Shown in pieces: positions 60,005-64,000 of a stretch of 64,000 bases of DNA (positions within the stretch are counted from its first letter, which is position 1; each line of letters starts with the position of its first letter). This DNA is from Dasypus novemcinctus (lineage: Eukaryota > Chordata > Mammalia > Cingulata > Dasypodidae): assembly GCF_030445035.2 (NCBI RefSeq), contig NC_080688.1, positions 59,037,949-59,101,948 of the forward strand, in the 5' to 3' direction. Made by a program: the position numbers and the translations under genes. Below the pieces are notes generated by a model that was given only the letters and a program-made list of their open reading frames with translations, was not told the origin of the DNA and ran no database searches.

Positions 60005-60364
60005 TTATAGGAATTGGCTAACAGGACCAAGGAGATTGGCGAGCCTGAATTCTATAGGGCTTGCCACAATCTGACAATGCTGATGAATATGAAGTTTTTG
60101 TTTTCCCCAGAAGATGCTAACTGGCTAAAGAAAGAAATAGAAGTTCTTCTTTCTGATTTCTGTAATCCTTAGTTCTCATTTTAATACCTCCAACTGATTG
60201 GATGAGAAGACTCCCTTCATTGCTGAGGGCAATCTCCTTTGTTGACTTGCTGCAATAAGCCACAAGTGCAATCACTTACTATAGATGTTAATCCACCTAT
60301 GAAATACCTCCCAGTCACCATCAAGCCAGTGCTTGCTGGCCTGACACATGAAGTTAATCATAAA
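59851..60364 (-). mobile_element. Solo LTR, ERVL/MaLR-like (family C)
   Basis: Plus-strand start 'tgtattagtcagggttttgc' and end 'gaagttaatcataaa' are the reversed ends of LTRs that start TGTGATGGTTAA and end GACTAATACA. 'aggaattggctaacaggac' and 'ccacctatgaaata' lie in expected positions. Flanks CCATT (59846-59850) and CCAGT (60365-60369) agree at four of five bases. An (AG)n microsatellite has expanded within it. Confidence 0.7.
59956..59997 (+). repeat. (AG)n microsatellite inside LTR
   Basis: About 20 AG units with a few interruptions. Confidence 0.9.
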
Positions 60365-60369
60365 CCAGT

Positions 60370-62437
60370 ATTAAGAGAGTATCAACTGTGTATGCCAAGT
60401 TTTATGCCCAGCATTTTCCAGATATCATAAGAAAAGTGCAGTTAACTTTTCCTGAAATGTTAAAGATTTAACTAAGTTCTTTAATGCCAAGCATCTGATA
60501 GTCAAGGGGGCAGGGCACAGATACAGGTCTTTCCCCCAAAAGATTATGGATTTTCTATGGCACTTTCTCTCTCATCCCAGGATATAAAAAGGTACCAGGT
60601 ACACAGAGACATCCATTACAAATTTGTGGAATAAACAATTAACCTAAGAGATTTTGAAGTCTTGAGCATCAGATTCTTTATGAATCTGATACAATCAGTT
60701 TGATTGCTGACAAGTACCTTTGTTCCACTTTCTGATTTTTATCAGGGAGCATGATTCTTTGATCTGAATTGGAACATAGGTTCATTTCTTTAACTTCGTA
60801 TAGAAATTACATAGAATTCTGTCTATATATCACTGATAAAAATCAATTGAACTGAAATATTAATTTGGCCAATATCACAACATGTCTGTATTCTTAAGTG
60901 ACATGGTCAGTGGTATGTAGACATATTTACACTTTTATATTTCATTATAACTGATATTATAACTTTTTTTTAACTTTTATATGTATATTTTAGTTTCAGA
61001 GTCAATCAAAACAAAGACCAGTAGTAATTCATATTATTTACACCTTAGGTGGGCTTTGGATTAAATTCACCACCCCATGTATAAAAACTGCTGTGCCAAA
61101 AATGAGGTTTTGAGGAAATATCTATCCACAAAGCTGTAAACTATCTTTGATACGAAATTTAAATTGCTGGCTCTCATCATTTGTACAGTTCATTAGTCTT
61201 ACTGGTTTACAAACAAGCAAATTATATTATTATGGAACAATGGGCCAGATATTAGTAAATATTACTGTTCTGATTATTTCATTTTGAAGTTATAGTGTAG
61301 ACAAACTGGAAAAGATTTAAATTATATTCTCACTTGAACCAATTATCCCAGTTGTCAGTGTGGACTCATTACCTCCAACATACTTGGGAGAGAAGTTCAA
61401 TTTAAATTGGAGACAATCTGAATTCTAAAGTATTTTGACTGAAATACATATATATATATATGTATGTATGTATGTATGCTAACTATTGGAACTGAGTGGT
61501 TTTTGGTTCACTTAATAAAGGTACAAGGTTGTTCTTGTCTCATGAAGGGACAAAAACTATGATACATTAAAGGTCTTCAAACCGAAGAATACTATTTTTT
61601 TCCTTTATATTATGTAGTGTCTTTTATTTATATATCACAACAGAAAGCCAGACTTTTGTGAATGATGAGGATAGAACTTAGATCATGGCAGATTCCTAGA
61701 GGCAGAATCACTAAATCACCAGATTTCTTTGGAACTGAGTTTCTTCACATTAGAGTATTGTCTTGTGCTTTGAGAACTGAAGCAGATTTCTAGAATAGAT
61801 TATTAAACAGTTTGAAAAATTAAAATGTCTGCATTGATTCATGTTTTCTCCCCTAAAAATAAGTATGGTAGACTTCTCATTAATAATTTGTAAATGCCAA
61901 AAACAAACTGCTGCATAAAAAATAAAGTAAAATTCCAAATCCATTATTTAGTAAGAAGGTTTACTGTGTGAAATTCTCTAAAATGACCAATTCATATGTC
62001 TAGTCCATATAAAAGTCAGTTATAAATCAAAGAAACAGATCTCTTAGAGTTGAATGAGAATAAAATAGCCATCTGGTAATGAAGAGAAAACTATAAATGA
62101 GAAAAAAGCTGTGAAAGCATTCAGACATTATTACAACCACTAGTATTATCCTATTCATCATAATTACTTTTATTATTAATATTTGTCAGATATTGTTTTC
62201 ACACTTTAGAAGATTAATATTCTCAGTTGAGAGATCAAAGCCCAAAATCTTGATGCCCATTTGTCTGCTAAATCTCATCTAAATCCTTGCTAAGAAGGGA
62301 AATATTAATTCCAAGAATATAGTTACCAGATCCAATTAAGAGGAAGCTGAATAAGTAAAACTTGCTCAATCATAACATCTTAATATAGTGTACATCACAC
62401 TGCTTAATGCTTATAAATTCATAAGTGATTTATTTTC
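60370..62437. other. No gene recognised
   Basis: AT-rich, unassigned; (TA)n(TATG)n microsatellite at 61447-61480. Confidence 0.45.
61447..61480 (+). repeat. (TA)n(TATG)n microsatellite
   Basis: Compound run 'atatatatatat' then four TATG units. Confidence 0.9.
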
Positions 62438-62450
62438 CAATTCATTTTTT

Positions 62451-62730
62451 TAATGTTTATTTTTTAATTTCCCCTCCCCACCTTGCAGCTTGCTTGTTGT
62501 CTGCTCTCTGTGTCAATTCACTGTGTGTTCTTCTGTTTTTGCTTGTCTCCCTTTTTTTATTTTTTTTTGTTGGGTCACCTTGCTGAGTTGGCTCTCCATG
62601 GCACTTGTTGGCCGGGCGACTCTCCACAGTGTGCAGACGAGCCTGCCTTCACAAGGAGGCCCCAGGATGCGAATCCAGGGTCTTCCATATGGTAGATGGG
62701 AGCCCAACTAATTGAGCCACAGCTGCTTCT
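62451..62730 (-). mobile_element. tRNA-derived SINE, shorter subfamily
   Basis: Minus strand, with A-rich tail at the left and tRNA head at the right ('attgagccacagctgcttct'). A B-box-like GGATTCGCATCC is read on the minus strand near 62663-62676. CAATTCATTTTTT (62438-62450) and CAATTCCTTTTTT (62731-62743) flank it, one mismatch. Its 280-bp body differs from the 400-450-bp DAS copies. Confidence 0.85.
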
Positions 62731-62743
62731 CAATTCCTTTTTT

Positions 62744-63437
62744 TCTAGATGGCAGAGATGATGTCTTAAGGATTAGATTGTTTAAATTCCTCATAGCCGT
62801 ATATTTCAACCATAGTAAAATTAGTCTTGATCATACCTGGAAGTGTTAAGAGGCCCCATGAAGTCACAGAATAAGCTTGGCATATAGTCATGGGATATCA
62901 CTTTTCTAAATGGTAAGCAGTGTGAGATATTAGTTTGATATTGAAACAAGAATAAACGAGTTATGAATTAAAATGCTAAATTTACAGGAACTTTAATGAT
63001 AAAGTACATAAAGTAAATTATTTTCCCATGAATTATTTGAAAGATATTAAAGAGAGAATAATTCTGTTCCTGACTGTTAATGCAGTTAAGAGTCAAATTT
63101 CCTGTCTTCTCTGTATGACATGCTTTATCTGTAATCTTGATTAAATTAAGAATTTCAACTCCCTTTTCCTCGTCCCCAAAAGGGATCATATTAGGACCTA
63201 CTCATAGTGTTGTGAATATTATGTAGTTTAATAAATGTAATATGCTTAGTAAAAGTGTGGAAAAAATAAGTGCCCACTTCTAGTTATTATGTGTAATATG
63301 AGTCACAGAATTTGTTTTCTTAAAATAAGAGTACTTTAAGAAAACACCTAATTCAGGGAAGTCCAAAGTCTTAAACAAATAGAGTTATTTGCTAGTGGAA
63401 GCCAAGCAAATATCCATAAGCTAAGAAGTTATCATTT
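62744..63437. other. No gene recognised
   Basis: Unassigned; the 73-codon minus frame 62968-63189 has no motif. Confidence 0.45.
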
Positions 63438-63442
63438 CCTCG

Positions 63443-63972
63443 TGTATTAGTCAGCCAAAGGGGTGCTGATGCACAATACCAGAAATTGGTTGGTTTTTAT
63501 AAAGGATATTTATTTGGCCATAAAGCATAAGTTACTTCCCTCACCAAAGTCTATTTTCACATGTTGGAGCAAGATGAGTGCCGACATCTGGAAGGGTTCA
63601 GTTTTCCTTGGTTCCTCCATTCCACTGTCTTGCTTCTCTCTGGGTTCAGGGTTCCTCTCTTCCTGGGGCTTGCTTCTTCCTGGGCTCAGGATTCCTCTCT
63701 TCCTGGGGCTTGCTTCTCTTTCCTCTGTGAGCTTACTTCCCGGGACTCCAGCTTAAGGCTTTAACATCAAACTCCAACATCAAAAACCCCCAACTCTGTC
63801 CTTTGCCATGACTTTTATCTATCCCTACCACCAAGGGGTGGGGACTCAATGCCCTAATGACATGGCCCAATCAAAGCCTTAATCATAACTCAACTATGCC
63901 CAGAGACAGAATAGATTACAAACATAATCCAATATCTACTTTTTGATTTCATAACCATATCAAACTGTTATA
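63443..63972 (-). mobile_element. Solo LTR, MaLR-like (family A)
   Basis: Plus-strand start 'tgtattagtcagccaaagg' is the reverse of an LTR end CTGACTAATACA; the other end reads TATAACAGTTTGATATGG on the minus strand, against TGTGGCAGTTTGAGATTG in the provirus at 12384. 'gggctttgatt'-type strings are shared. Flanks CCTCG (63438-63442) and CCTCT (63973-63977) agree at four of five bases. Complete, 530 bp. Confidence 0.75.
63629..63708 (-). repeat. Two 40-bp tandem units inside LTR
   Basis: 'cttgcttct.' to 'ctcttcctgggg' occurs at 63629-63668 and 63669-63708 with five or fewer differences, and a third partial start follows at 63709. Confidence 0.85.
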
Positions 63973-64000
63973 CCTCTCCACAACCTAAAAATTCAGGAGA

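Noticed and set aside
1..64000. A previously undescribed gene system or operon-like cluster
   Set aside because: No set of intact coding genes exists in the window; all multi-part structure is explained by L1s, SINEs, LTR elements and one retrocopy.

Overview
The window is AT-rich mammalian nuclear DNA from an intergenic or deep intronic region, and I can support no intact protein-coding gene, tRNA or rRNA gene in it. The organism is very probably a xenarthran, most likely an armadillo (Dasypus). The main reason is five copies of a tRNA-headed SINE of the DAS type, with an 'aacagacaaccggggtg' body and an (AAAT)n/A-rich tail. MaLR/ERVL-like LTR families and L1 3' ends of the armadillo kind support this. 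All open frames are short; those I could assign lie in retroelements or a retrocopy.

Layout. Bases 1-4727 are mostly unrecognised, with an L2 tail and a minus-strand LTR (about 3065-3515). A nearly full-length but dead L1 lies on the minus strand at about 4728-12096 and carries a dimeric tRNA-derived SINE at 6462-6924. A complete non-autonomous provirus follows (12384-14605: two LTRs, primer-site-like and purine-tract-like sequences, near-matching 5-bp flanks). A DAS SINE with a perfect 13-bp target duplication sits just downstream (14628-15059). Bases 15-33 kb hold old MIR/L2 fragments, a solo LTR (19574-20217), a 140-bp L1 tail with a perfect 17-bp duplication (20508-20647) and two L1 3' ends. 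Another SINE is at 33599-33999, and a class-I-like LTR with TATA and AATAAA signals is at about 34935-35310.

Bases 38484-42690 hold a second minus-strand L1 of a different family. It has lost most of ORF2, has a tandemly repeated 5'UTR (period about 399 bp) and a tandemly repeated 3'UTR (about 215 bp). Next is a broken retrocopy of TSPAN31 (from 43137), whose 3' part seems to run antisense through the CDK4 3'UTR. Then come a SINE (46018-46467) and a composite MaLR/ERVL provirus (46937-50039) with gag-like remnants, a nested LTR and unlike outer LTRs inside a shared 5-bp flank. From 50 to 64 kb there are an MLT1-like LTR, a DNA-transposon-like relic, MIRs, L1 tails, microsatellites, a SINE and two minus-strand solo LTRs.

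The elements do not form a working pathway; the window is a record of nested retrotransposition. I found no convincing previously undescribed system. The most informative points are the L1 UTR monomer arrays, the composite provirus and the TSPAN31/CDK4-antisense retrocopy. Family names are from memory without a database search, and edges without target duplications are approximate.
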